DNA from: an uncultured Psychroserpens sp.
GTDB taxonomy: Bacteria; Bacteroidota; Bacteroidia; Flavobacteriales; Flavobacteriaceae
Direction of reading: 5' to 3'
DNA: 64,000 nt
Assembly: GCA_947489585.1 (NCBI GenBank)
Contig: CANLEE010000013.1
Span: forward strand, 62,001 to 126,000
Shown here piece after piece: positions 32,658 through 41,668 of this stretch. The notes beneath the pieces are model-generated. The model had not been told where the DNA came from, made no database searches, and was given only the letters and a program-made list of their open reading frames with translations. Numbering within the stretch: position 1 is the first letter of the stretch; every line of letters starts with the position of its first letter. The translations under genes were made by a program, and so were the position numbers.

Positions 32658-34712
32658 TTATTCAGTTGGCTTAACTTTTGGAAGTTCAACATAGAATTTT
32701 GTTCCAACACCTTGTGTACTTTCTACCCAAATCCTACCATCATTAAGTTCAACTAATTCTTTACAAATAGTAAGCCCTAAACCCGTCCCTTTTTCATTGC
32801 TAGTGCCTCGTGTTGTAAATGTGCCATTTTGGAATAGCTTATCAACATTTTCTCTAGAAATACCAACACCAGTATCTTCTACACATATTAAACTCTTGCC
32901 ATCATGAGTACTATTCGACACAGTAATAACATCACCAACACGTGTGAATTTTACAGCGTTTGTGATTAAATTTTGAATAACGATTTCTATCATGCTTTTA
33001 TCTGCATAAATGAAATCTCTGTGTGATTCATCAATAAGTACAATGCGTTTTTGTTCTACCTTTTGTTCTACTAAACTCATTTTATCACGGAATACATCCT
33101 GGATGTTAAATAATTCAGCTTTAGGTTCTAAATTTTGCATTTGAGATTTAGACCAGTTGAGTAGGTTAAATAATAATTGAGAAGCACTATCGGCATTTTC
33201 ACTGAGTTCAGGAACTAAGTCATAAAACTCTTCACGTGAAATTCCATCTTCTTTTAATAAATCGATAAACCCTTTAATTGATGAAATAGAATCTTTTAAA
33301 TCATGAGATACAATAGAAAACAATCTATCCTTGACACTATTTACTTCTTCAAGATGCTGTGTTTGCTTTGCAAATTCTTTATTCTTTAGTTCAATTTCCT
33401 TATTCTTATCTTGGAGTTCTCTGTTAAATTTTAAGGTGTTTTTACGTTTCAAATAAATTAATAATAGAATTGTAGAGACAATTAAAAAGGCTGCCCCAAG
33501 CACATAGGAAATGGCTTTAAGTTTTTTGAACATCAATTCATTCTCTTCGTCTTTTTGTTTTAAAGCGATAGCGTTAAAATTAGTATCACCATCTAAAGGT
33601 TCGACCTTAATTGGTGTTGTGATGACAGGAACGATTGGCTGATTTTCTTTATCTAATTCACTCTTTAAATTAAAATATTTTCCTTGCCAGAAAAATGCAT
33701 TTTGAAACTTACCATTAATCGAATCAATTTCTTTATGTAACCTGTAATTTTTAAGAAGTTCTGTTTTGTTATTAATTTTAGTTGCAATAGCATAGGCTTC
33801 ATTAATTTGAATTTCAGCCCGCTTAACTCTATTTTGTTGGAGGTTTAATTCTCCCATAGCATTTAATGCCCTAAGAACACCATCTTCATTATTAATCTGT
33901 CTGTTAAATTGTAAACCTTCGACCAAATACTGTCCGGCCTTTTCATAATCTTTAAATCGAAGATATTCAGCTCCTATTCGCGGTAGAATTTCACCTCTTA
34001 GTTTTTGATCTGTATTAGGGTTGAGAAGCTTTAGTACTTTCTCATAGTATTCAATCGCTTTTCTATGCTCTTTTCTTTCAGAATATAGCAAGGCCACATT
34101 TCTAGTTGAGGTTTTTATTCCAATACTATCTTTTAATTGCTCTCTAACATTTAATGCTTTGATATTAAACTCTAATGCTTTGTCAATTTGATTCGTATTA
34201 TAATATGCTTCTGCTAAATTGTTATAAGCAGAGCTTAATTCATTGTTGAGGTTTCGTGATTCAAAAGTATGGATTGCAGATAGTGAGTTCTCAAGTCCGA
34301 CACTATAATTGCCACGTTTAATCTCAATTAAACCAATACTATTATTAACCTTTGCTATGCCAAGGGTATCTCCTAACTGGTTATAATAACGTTTCGATCT
34401 ATTGTACCCATCGATAGCATTGTAGTAATCGTCTTTTTGAGCATAGATTAATGCCTTATAATAATTAACATCAGCAATACCTTTTGCATGATTTAAGAAC
34501 TTAGCTAAACGCTCAGCATTATCAATGTACGTAAGGGCTTTTTTGTAACTTTTTGCATCATAAAGGGCCTTTACTAAGCGCAATGATGTATCTACTTTTG
34601 AAGAATCTTGTTTTTGAAAAGATAAATGCACAGTAAGACTATCGATCTCTGGTGTTTGTGAAAAACAAAAGAGCGAAGCACATAAAACAGCTAATGTCAT
34701 TAACTGCTTCAT
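32658..34712 (-). CDS. TPR-containing sensor histidine kinase
   Basis: A 684-residue protein: signal peptide (MKQLMTLAVLCASLFCFSQ), about 330 residues of tetratricopeptide repeats (YYKALIYAQKDDYYNAIDGY type), one transmembrane helix (AISYVLGAAFLIVSTILLLIYL, cited in part as LGAAFLIVSTILLLIYL), a coiled-coil linker and a C-terminal kinase. H-box FSIVSHDLKDSI, N-box NLITNAVKFT, G1 VEDTGVGIS and G2 GTGLGLTI are all present. The periplasmic TPR region presumably senses a protein or peptide. No response regulator gene is adjacent. The same strand order with the CpeT-like gene suggests possible co-transcription. Confidence 0.92.
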   Translation of the reverse strand: MKQLMTLAVLCASLFCFSQTPEIDSLTVHLSFQKQDSSKVDTSLRLVKALYDAKSYKKALTYIDNAERLAKFLNHAKGIADVNYYKALIYAQKDDYYNAIDGYNRSKRYYNQLGDTLGIAKVNNSIGLIEIKRGNYSVGLENSLSAIHTFESRNLNNELSSAYNNLAEAYYNTNQIDKALEFNIKALNVREQLKDSIGIKTSTRNVALLYSERKEHRKAIEYYEKVLKLLNPNTDQKLRGEILPRIGAEYLRFKDYEKAGQYLVEGLQFNRQINNEDGVLRALNAMGELNLQQNRVKRAEIQINEAYAIATKINNKTELLKNYRLHKEIDSINGKFQNAFFWQGKYFNLKSELDKENQPIVPVITTPIKVEPLDGDTNFNAIALKQKDEENELMFKKLKAISYVLGAAFLIVSTILLLIYLKRKNTLKFNRELQDKNKEIELKNKEFAKQTQHLEEVNSVKDRLFSIVSHDLKDSISSIKGFIDLLKEDGISREEFYDLVPELSENADSASQLLFNLLNWSKSQMQNLEPKAELFNIQDVFRDKMSLVEQKVEQKRIVLIDESHRDFIYADKSMIEIVIQNLITNAVKFTRVGDVITVSNSTHDGKSLICVEDTGVGISRENVDKLFQNGTFTTRGTSNEKGTGLGLTICKELVELNDGRIWVESTQGVGTKFYVELPKVKPTE

Positions 34713-34737
34713 AGTTTAATTAGGGTATTAATAATTG

Positions 34738-34745
34738 CAAAATTA
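34738..34745 (-). promoter_or_regulatory. -7 box of the histidine kinase gene
   Basis: On the minus strand TAATTTTG, perfect TAnnTTTG, 25 bases before the ATG at 34712. Confidence 0.45.
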
Positions 34746-35152
34746 TTTTTACACGTTACTTCCTTAATGGTTGGATAGTTAGAGTGCTTAAATAATAATG
34801 TCAATCTCAATAAAGATTGATTATTAAGTGTCATCAACGTTTGGGACTTTGATTAATAGCAATATCAAAAATCAATAAAAACGTTCTGAAACCCTAATTT
34901 TTGGGTTTTAATACCTATAAATTAGTTAAAGTGACGATTGAAATTTATAAAAACATCGACGAATAGATTAACGGCAAAAAACATAGAAAAACGGTAGGTT
35001 TGTCGATGAAATGCATTTTAAGTTTAATGTGCTGAATGTTAAATTGTTAAGTTAATTTGGGCTTTTGTCTTTCTCATAGATGAAATCAACTTTTTTAAAT
35101 GTTTGAATACGGAATAACTACGTATTATATCTTAAAATTTTAATAAAAAAGC

Positions 35153-35160
35153 TATCTTTG
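35153..35160 (+). promoter_or_regulatory. -7 box of argS
   Basis: TATCTTTG, perfect TAnnTTTG followed by CAG, 22 bases before the ATG at 35183. No TTG at the expected distance. Confidence 0.55.
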
Positions 35161-35182
35161 CAGACTTAAAATTATAAGTTAA

Positions 35183-37099
35183 ATGAATCTTCAGGATACA
35201 CTATCATACAATGTAAAACAGGCTGTAAAATCTGTTTTTGATGCAGACTTAGAATCGGTAGAATTTCAAGCCACTCGTAAAGAGTTTGCGGGAGATATTA
35301 CTGTTGTTGTATTTCCGATGTTGAGGGTTGTGAAAGGAAACCCTGTACAAATTGGACAGCAGATAGGTGACTATTTAGTTGAGCATGTAGATCAAGTTAA
35401 GGCATTTAATGTCGTTAAAGGCTTTTTAAACATTGAAATAAGCGATACTTATTATACTAATTTCTTCAATGCAATTAAAAACCTAGATAATTACGGGTTT
35501 ATAGCGCCTAAGTCAGAAGATAAAGCTATTATGGTTGAGTATTCTTCACCAAATACCAACAAACCACTGCACTTAGGTCATATAAGAAATAACTTATTAG
35601 GTTATAGTGTTGCTGAAATTATTAAGGCCTCAGGTAAGAAGGTCTATAAGACACAAATTATCAATGATAGAGGCATTCATATTTGCAAAAGTATGTTGGC
35701 ATGGAAGCTGTTTGGTAACGGTGAAACTCCAGAATCTACAGGTTTAAAAGGTGATAAACTTGTTGGGAATTATTATGTGAAGTTTGAAAAAGTTTTTCAA
35801 GAAGAATATTCAGAATGGCTTAAAACTAATGATGCTGTTAAACTTTGTGAAGATTTTTCTAAAAATGAAGCAACTCAAAAGATGCTCAAAGAAAAGTATG
35901 AAGAGAAATATTTAAATCAAGAAGATTTATCTAGTGAAATCTTTAGTGAATATAGAAAAGCCTTTAAAAATAAATATTTTTCCAATATTAGTTCTATAGG
36001 TAAAGAAGCTCAAGATATGCTTCAAAAATGGGAAGCAGGTGATGCTGAAGTTGTTGATTTATGGAACACCATGAACGGTTGGGTATATAATGGATTTGAT
36101 ACGACCTATAAAAATTTAGGTGTTGATTTTGATACGCTATATTATGAAAGTCAAACCTATTTATTAGGAAAAGAATTTGTTACTGAAGGTTTAAAAACTG
36201 GCGTGTTTTTCAAAAAAGATGATGGTTCGGTTTGGTGTGATCTAACTGATGAAGGCCTTGATGAAAAAATTGTGTTGCGTAGTGATGGTACTGCTGTGTA
36301 TATGACACAAGATATTGGAACTGCAATACAACGTGTTAAAGACTTTCCAGATGTAGGTGGTATGGTGTATACCGTTGGTAATGAACAAGAATATCATTTT
36401 CAAGTGCTTTTCTTAATCATTAAAAAATTAGGTTTTGATTGGGCTGAAAATTTATACCATTTAAGTTATGGTATGGTCGATTTACCTTCAGGAAAAATGA
36501 AGAGCAGAGAAGGTACTGTAGTGGATGCCGACGATTTAATTGTAGAGATGGCAAAAACTGCTGAAGAGATTTCTGAAGAGTTAGGAAAGCTTGATGGCTA
36601 TTCTTCCGAAGAAAAACAAGAACTCTATAAAACCATAGGTTTAGGAGCTTTAAAATACTACATCTTAAAAGTAGATCCAAGAAAACGTATTTTATTTGAC
36701 CCTAAAGAATCTATTGATTTTCAAGGAAATACGGGGCCGTTTATTCAGTATACCTATGCAAGAATTCAATCGGTTTTAAGAAAGGCTGGTTCAGAAGATA
36801 GTTCAGAAGATAGTTCAGGTTTGGAGTTGCATCTTAAAGAGAAGGAATTACTCAAGCAATTAGAAGGATTCCCTGAAGTTATCCAAAATGCAGCAGAACA
36901 TCATAGTCCAGCACTTATTGCGAATTATACCTATGATTTGGTAAAGGCTTACAATTCGTTTTTCCAAAATTTACCAATCGTTATAGGGAATGATAACGAT
37001 GCATCAAAATCATTTAGAATTGGTTTATCACAAACTGTAGCTAATGTGATTAAAAATGCATTTAGATTATTAGGTATCGCTGTGCCTGAACGGATGTAA
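35183..37099 (+). CDS. argS: Arginine--tRNA ligase
   Basis: Class I aminoacyl-tRNA synthetase charging tRNA-Arg. The 638-residue chain has the N-terminal tRNA-binding domain (residues about 1-110), YSSPNTNKPLHLGHIRNNLLG with the HIGH-like HLGH at 130-133, and the KMSKS-region SGKMKSREGTVVDADDL. The C-terminal DALR domain follows, ending GIAVPERM. A short Ser/Glu/Asp repeat (SEDSSEDSS) before the DALR domain is encoded by a 12-base tandem repeat. It ends one base before the convergent YfiT gene. Confidence 0.98.
   Translation: MNLQDTLSYNVKQAVKSVFDADLESVEFQATRKEFAGDITVVVFPMLRVVKGNPVQIGQQIGDYLVEHVDQVKAFNVVKGFLNIEISDTYYTNFFNAIKNLDNYGFIAPKSEDKAIMVEYSSPNTNKPLHLGHIRNNLLGYSVAEIIKASGKKVYKTQIINDRGIHICKSMLAWKLFGNGETPESTGLKGDKLVGNYYVKFEKVFQEEYSEWLKTNDAVKLCEDFSKNEATQKMLKEKYEEKYLNQEDLSSEIFSEYRKAFKNKYFSNISSIGKEAQDMLQKWEAGDAEVVDLWNTMNGWVYNGFDTTYKNLGVDFDTLYYESQTYLLGKEFVTEGLKTGVFFKKDDGSVWCDLTDEGLDEKIVLRSDGTAVYMTQDIGTAIQRVKDFPDVGGMVYTVGNEQEYHFQVLFLIIKKLGFDWAENLYHLSYGMVDLPSGKMKSREGTVVDADDLIVEMAKTAEEISEELGKLDGYSSEEKQELYKTIGLGALKYYILKVDPRKRILFDPKESIDFQGNTGPFIQYTYARIQSVLRKAGSEDSSEDSSGLELHLKEKELLKQLEGFPEVIQNAAEHHSPALIANYTYDLVKAYNSFFQNLPIVIGNDNDASKSFRIGLSQTVANVIKNAFRLLGIAVPERM
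36790..36819 (+). repeat. 12-base tandem repeat inside argS
   Basis: TTCAGAAGATAG is present 2.5 times in a row (36790-36801, 36802-36813, then TTCAGG). The unit is a multiple of three, so copy-number change would keep frame and add four residues (SEDS) each time. Confidence 0.8.
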
Positions 37100-37648
37100 T
37101 TATTCAAAATGACCTTTATGTGTAATAGCTTGCTTTACGTGAGCTAGATGATGATTACTATGCCATGCATATGTGCCTATAGTTTCATCTAATCTAAAGC
37201 GTTTGCCATGCTCAGGGTGTACAAATACTTTTGATAGTTCTTCTTCGGAAATGTGACGTAATAACTTACCCAGTTTTGCATGAAGTCCTTTTAGTAAAAA
37301 AAGAGTGTCTTTGAGATTGTCATCAATACCATCAACAAGTGTTGCCCAGCGATCTTCGTAATAAGGTCTAATCGTTGGAGCATCTTCGGTTAGCGCCAGT
37401 TTAAAACGAATCATGCTATTCATATGACTATCTGAACAATGGTGAACCACCTGCTTAATAGTCCAACCGTTTGGCCGATATTGCCAGTTTAATTCTTCAA
37501 TAGTTAGATGTTTGGTTGCGTTTTCTATAGCCTTCGGAAACTGTTCAATGTCTTGAATCCAAGTCGTTATCATTTCCGAGGTTATAACATCAGGTTTTTT
37601 AAATTCTCCAATTGGAAATTTTAGCTTGTAAAGTTCTTCTGTATTCAT
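37100..37648 (-). CDS. YfiT/DinB-family putative metal-dependent hydrolase
   Basis: A 182-residue four-helix DinB-fold protein of the YfiT (bacillithiol transferase) group. Family motifs are LKFPIGEFKKPDVIT at the N-terminus, YRPNGWTIKQVVHHCSDSHMNSMIRFKLALTED, cited by WTIKQVVHHCSDSHM, and the C-terminal YAWHSNHHLAHV. The three His ligands expected for the metal are in VHHCSDS and WHSNHHLAH. In Bacillota it uses bacillithiol; whether that thiol is the partner here is unknown. It lies 11 bases after... and on the same strand as the TonB receptor's downstream side. Confidence 0.85.
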   Translation of the reverse strand: MNTEELYKLKFPIGEFKKPDVITSEMITTWIQDIEQFPKAIENATKHLTIEELNWQYRPNGWTIKQVVHHCSDSHMNSMIRFKLALTEDAPTIRPYYEDRWATLVDGIDDNLKDTLFLLKGLHAKLGKLLRHISEEELSKVFVHPEHGKRFRLDETIGTYAWHSNHHLAHVKQAITHKGHFE

Positions 37649-37659
37649 AGTTGTATATT

Positions 37660-39978
37660 TTAAAATCGTACCCTAAAACTTATATTTGGTGTAATACCAA
37701 GCGACACATTTTCTATGGTTATAATATCACCATTACTATTCTCAGCATAATAGGTGTTAATAACATTTTGCCTATCTAAAAGATTCCAAATTGAAGCTCC
37801 AATAGAAGCGTCCATCTTATTTGTGAGTTTTAATTGGTAAGTTGCCGAAATATCGGTTCTAAAGTAATTATCTAACCGTTCATTATTTGGCGTGGTGTAT
37901 TCAATTTGATTATTGGTGTTGTCTTGCGTTTGAAGTGGTAAGGTTTGTGGTTTCCCAGAATGCCAATTGACACCTAAAGCAAGTTTTAAATCATTAATAG
38001 CGTAAGTGCCAGCAAAAGTTGCAGTATGTTTCACATCTATATTATTAGGAAATGAATTGCCTTCATTAAGATTGTCAAATGTATAATCGTTTTGACTAAA
38101 CGAATAACTCAACCAAGTACTAAATGAATCAAATTGCTTATTAATTAAAAAATCAACGCCTTTCACTTGATATTTACCAATATCATTAACAAATTGAAAT
38201 TGGTTTTGAAACCCTTGACTTCTTGCTGTAATGCCTTCAACATTCTTAATGAATGCTTCGGCACTTATAAGTAATTTGTTTTTATTATAATGAATACCAA
38301 TTGCACCTTGTGCGCTTTTAATTACTGGAATATCTTCATCATTTGATAAAATCCAACGCCGTTTTTCAATCCCTAAAAAATCATTTTGTAAATCTATGAT
38401 TTGAGATGTCGTTTGACTTTTTAATTCGGCTAAAAATTCGAGTCTAAAATCATTATTTAATTTATGACTTACAGAGAGGCGAGGTTCAGTAAAGAATTCA
38501 GAAAATTTTTCGATATAATTAGTTCTTAAACCAATTCGAGCGTAAGTATTTTTGTTTGCTGAAGTAAATTCGGCTTCGCCATAAATGGAGTGTGTTCTTA
38601 AGACTTCTTTTATAAAGCTCACAAAATTAGGGTTGTCTAAATCTTCGGCATTACTAATAATGACTTCACTAAATTGATAGCCACCATGTAGTTTTAAATG
38701 ATTATCAATATGATTAGTTGCATTAATTTTTACACTTATATCATTAACCTTATTGTCTTGATTAAGGCGTTGATTGTTGACGATGTCAAAATTTGTGGCT
38801 TTTAAGTCGTAATTGGTATAATACACTTGAGCAGTAGTTGTGAGTTTACTACTCCAATATTTTAAATATTCAAAACCTGCGGCAAGATTGTTTTGTTCTA
38901 AGCTATTTCTTAAAGGGTTACTCGTATTATCACTAGATTGTTGGTCATAAGTTAAACTATTGTTGATGGTCAAAAAGTTAAATCGAAATTGGTCTTGCTC
39001 GGTGATATCATATAGAAATTTAGTAGAAATATCATAAAAATAGAAACGTTCATTGTTTGATGTGATTTCCGAATTTCCTTGTTGTGTGTTAGAAAAGTCT
39101 GTATCCTGAAATACGCGTTGCAAATATTGGTCGTATGTTGGTGTGAAAATGAAATCGGTTACCGAACGTCTAGCAGAGACTTGTATTTCGGCTTTTTCAT
39201 CTAATGGTAATTTTGCAAAACCATCCGCATGGATGAGGTTAAAGCCTGCACCAGCTTTAAAATCTTGATCGAGGCTGTTAGATTGTTGCATGTCAATAAC
39301 ACTAGACACACCGTCACCAAACTTTACACTGGTTCCATTTTTTGAAACATTAACATCTTTGGTTAAATTTGGATTGAATGCAGATACTAATCCGAAGAAA
39401 TGTCCAGATTGATACATTTTAATACCATCCCATAAAATTAAGTTTTGATCATGAGTTCCGCCTCTAACATTAATATTTGATACACGTTCGTCTACACTAA
39501 TAATTCCTGGTAATGCTTGTATACTCTGTAAAATGTCTGGTTCAATAAGTCCTGGCAGTATGCCGAAATCTTCAGTTTTAATATTGACCTTACCATCACT
39601 TTTCTTAGAAATACCTTTAGTAAGGAAATTGGTAATGACAACTTCTTCAAGTTTTTGTGTAATAAAACTGCTGAAAGGATTTATTCGTTTTGAGATCACT
39701 ATCCTTGCATTGTCCAACATAATAAAATCTAGATTTGTTTCAGATTTTAAAAAGTTAAGTGCTTCTTCTAGTGTTAAATCTTCATGAGGAGCGAATGCTG
39801 ATTTACCTTCAATAGTTTGATCTAAATAAGTAAAATTAATGTTGAATTTAGCTTCTAATTGTGTAAGAATTTTTGCAAGCGGAAGTTTGTTTTTTGAATT
39901 GGTTTGTGCACAAATGCTACTGATATTCAAAAAAAATAAGATTATAAAAAGATAGTAGTGTACACCTTTTTTATTCAC
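37660..39978 (-). CDS. TonB-dependent receptor with STN signalling domain
   Basis: A 772-residue outer-membrane receptor: signal peptide (YYLFIILFFLNISSICAQ), an STN (secretin/TonB short N-terminal) domain at about residues 30-110, the plug (GLIEPDILQSIQALPGI and VRGGTHDQNLILWDGI, typical 'RGG' and 'WDGI'), and a beta barrel ending in phenylalanine (SFRVRF). It uses STN rather than a CarboxypepD_reg domain before the plug, the layout of FecA-like signalling receptors. No SusD gene follows, so polysaccharide capture is less likely; the ligand may be a siderophore or other small nutrient. It overlaps fecR by 8 bases. Confidence 0.92.
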   Translation of the reverse strand: MNKKGVHYYLFIILFFLNISSICAQTNSKNKLPLAKILTQLEAKFNINFTYLDQTIEGKSAFAPHEDLTLEEALNFLKSETNLDFIMLDNARIVISKRINPFSSFITQKLEEVVITNFLTKGISKKSDGKVNIKTEDFGILPGLIEPDILQSIQALPGIISVDERVSNINVRGGTHDQNLILWDGIKMYQSGHFFGLVSAFNPNLTKDVNVSKNGTSVKFGDGVSSVIDMQQSNSLDQDFKAGAGFNLIHADGFAKLPLDEKAEIQVSARRSVTDFIFTPTYDQYLQRVFQDTDFSNTQQGNSEITSNNERFYFYDISTKFLYDITEQDQFRFNFLTINNSLTYDQQSSDNTSNPLRNSLEQNNLAAGFEYLKYWSSKLTTTAQVYYTNYDLKATNFDIVNNQRLNQDNKVNDISVKINATNHIDNHLKLHGGYQFSEVIISNAEDLDNPNFVSFIKEVLRTHSIYGEAEFTSANKNTYARIGLRTNYIEKFSEFFTEPRLSVSHKLNNDFRLEFLAELKSQTTSQIIDLQNDFLGIEKRRWILSNDEDIPVIKSAQGAIGIHYNKNKLLISAEAFIKNVEGITARSQGFQNQFQFVNDIGKYQVKGVDFLINKQFDSFSTWLSYSFSQNDYTFDNLNEGNSFPNNIDVKHTATFAGTYAINDLKLALGVNWHSGKPQTLPLQTQDNTNNQIEYTTPNNERLDNYFRTDISATYQLKLTNKMDASIGASIWNLLDRQNVINTYYAENSNGDIITIENVSLGITPNISFRVRF

Positions 39979-40867
39979 GTTTTAGCTTAATGATATTATC
40001 CGTTTTACTATACTTTAATTGTAACGGTAAAGTAATGGATTTTAAGGCAATTTCAATATCATTATGCGTAAAACTTCCTGTAAAGTTTTGAGAATCGTCT
40101 AGGTTATTAAATTCTACAGACACATTATATTGTCTTTCAAATTCGGCGATAACCTCTTTATAAGGAATACTTTTAAACGTACTGTTGTGGTTGAGCCATG
40201 ATGGACTAGATAGATTTTCTTTTTCTGTAGCAATATATTTCCCATCAATAATTAAAAAGGTATCTCCAGCTAGGAGTGTGTTTTGTTTTATATTTGTTTC
40301 AACACTAACTTTTCCTTCATAGCAAGTGACTTCGAAGTAATCAAGACGTTGTTTAACGTTAAATTGAGTACCAAGAACAGTGACTGTACCTAATTCGGTT
40401 TCTACGTCAAATTTTTGTCCTTTAGCAACTTTGAAGTAGGCTTCACCTTGAAGATAAAGACTTCGATTATTATTCCAATCAGACTCATTAAAAGTAATTG
40501 TAGACATCGCATTCAGTTTTACTTCAGATGCATCAGGTAATACAATAGTTTTTTGTTGAGAAACCAAAGTATTAGCTGTAGTGTCTAACGTAGTTGTATA
40601 GAAATAAATACCAAAACAAATCACTAATACTGCAGCTATCTTAGATAGTATAGGTAATAGTTTATTCGTTTTTTTATGTGTTGAGTTTATAGAATCCCAA
40701 ACTTCTTTTAAAGCATGATCTGTAGGTACAGTATCTGCTTTAAACCCTTTTAGATGTGTATCTAAAGTTATGAGTTCATCATAATCTTCAAGCTGCTTGA
40801 ATGCTTCAAGTTCTTGCGGATTTAGATTATAATCTAACCATTTTTGTATGAGGTCTTCTCGGTTCAT
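39971..40867 (-). CDS. FecR-family anti-sigma regulator
   Basis: A 298-residue single-pass membrane protein. The N-terminal cytoplasmic part (about 70 residues) should bind the ECF sigma factor; a transmembrane helix lies near residues 71-91 (PILSKIAAVLVICFGIYFY). The periplasmic FecR domain has LPDASEVKLNAMSTITF, then LQGEAYFKVAKGQKFDVET (core GEAYFKVAKGQKF) and GTQFNVKQR. A C-terminal domain of about 80 residues (VIAEFERQYNVSVEF) is like STN-type secretin folds. It passes the receptor signal to the sigma factor encoded just before it. Confidence 0.95.
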   Translation of the reverse strand: MNREDLIQKWLDYNLNPQELEAFKQLEDYDELITLDTHLKGFKADTVPTDHALKEVWDSINSTHKKTNKLLPILSKIAAVLVICFGIYFYTTTLDTTANTLVSQQKTIVLPDASEVKLNAMSTITFNESDWNNNRSLYLQGEAYFKVAKGQKFDVETELGTVTVLGTQFNVKQRLDYFEVTCYEGKVSVETNIKQNTLLAGDTFLIIDGKYIATEKENLSSPSWLNHNSTFKSIPYKEVIAEFERQYNVSVEFNNLDDSQNFTGSFTHNDIEIALKSITLPLQLKYSKTDNIIKLKRE

Positions 40868-40915
40868 AATATTCGGTTCATGTATATAACAGTTGGTGAA
40901 TAAAAATTCCTACCC

Positions 40916-41431
40916 TTATAATTCATCGATATCTTCTCTTAATTTTTTTAAAGCACCATAAATACGTTTTTCAACTGCTTTTGTTGAAATATCTAGTAGT
41001 GCTGCTATTTCTTTGAAACGTTTTCCTTCAACTCTATTCATTAAAAAAGCAACGCGTTGCGCCTCGGTTAATTTAGCAATAGCATTTTCTAACTTTGCTT
41101 TGTACTCTTTTTCTTGAAGTAAGAACTCAGGATTGATATTTGTACTGTGTTTCGGTTTGGTTTTTTGGTGTCGTAAAACCACTTTTTGGTGTGCAAATTC
41201 ATTTAGCATTAAATTATTTGCCGTAGTAAATAAAAAGCTCTTGGCTTTATCTTCTGGAACTTTAGCACAGTTCTCCCACAATTTCACAAATGCTTCTTGC
41301 ATTTTGTCTTGCGGATTTAACTTGCTTCCAAACTTGTAGTAAAGGAAATCATGCAAATCTTTGGAGTATTTCCTAAAGATGGATGAGAACAAACGTTCTT
41401 CGCAAATATTTTCCTTAAGCGGTTTTGACAT
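40916..41431 (-). CDS. ECF RNA polymerase sigma-70 factor (FecI-like)
   Basis: A 171-residue extracytoplasmic-function sigma factor. Region 2 is visible in SIFRKYSKDLHDFLYYKFG and DKMQEAFVKLWEN; region 4 is LTEAQRVAFLMNRVEGKRFKEIAALLDISTKAVEKRI, cited by RFKEIAALLDISTKAVEKRI. A Ser-rich N-terminus precedes. It is the first gene of the sigma-FecR-receptor unit; no perfect TAnnTTTG box is seen before it, which would fit self-activation through a different promoter. Confidence 0.95.
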   Translation of the reverse strand: MSKPLKENICEERLFSSIFRKYSKDLHDFLYYKFGSKLNPQDKMQEAFVKLWENCAKVPEDKAKSFLFTTANNLMLNEFAHQKVVLRHQKTKPKHSTNINPEFLLQEKEYKAKLENAIAKLTEAQRVAFLMNRVEGKRFKEIAALLDISTKAVEKRIYGALKKLREDIDEL

Positions 41432-41556
41432 TTTTTTTTGGTTGCGGCTAAGTTATGAAAATTATGTGGTAGGAATTTTTAGATATTAACTGTTCTATTA
41501 AAAATATAAGTAATTGTTAAGTAAACTTAACCGTTAGTTTTAGTTTTTAGTTGGTT

Positions 41557-41590
41557 AAAAAGGATTGTTGGTCATAGCAATCCTTTTTTT
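41557..41590. terminator. Orphan bidirectional terminator between sigma factor and ffh
   Basis: AAAAAGGATTG (41557-41567) pairs with CAATCCTTTTT (41578-41588), with a 10-base loop and runs of A and T on the two sides. It lies between two divergent genes, so neither neighbour's stop lies upstream of it. It may end a short unannotated transcript from the preceding 120 bases. Confidence 0.75.
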
Positions 41591-41637
41591 GTGCCTTAAT
41601 TTATGCTTTGGAACTTCATAAATAGATCACAAATCAT

Positions 41638-41645
41638 TAAATTTG
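41638..41645 (+). promoter_or_regulatory. -7 box of ffh
   Basis: TAAATTTG, perfect TAnnTTTG, 23 bases before the ATG at 41669. A TTG (41608-41610) is 27 bases upstream, longer than usual. Confidence 0.5.
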
Positions 41646-41668
41646 CGTCTTTAAAATTCTAGAAGAAT

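Larger units (their letters stand above)
34713..35182. other. 470-base intergenic region between the kinase and argS
   Basis: No gene found. It holds the divergent -7 boxes of both neighbours. It also holds an imperfect hairpin AATAAT-CAATCT (34794-34807) with AGATTG-ATTATT (34814-34825), a short stem AAACCC (34889-34894) with GGGTTT (34903-34908) followed by TTAAT, and a distant pair CATCGAC (34954-34960) with GTCGATG (35002-35008). A small RNA is possible but unsupported by a clear promoter plus terminator. Confidence 0.4.
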
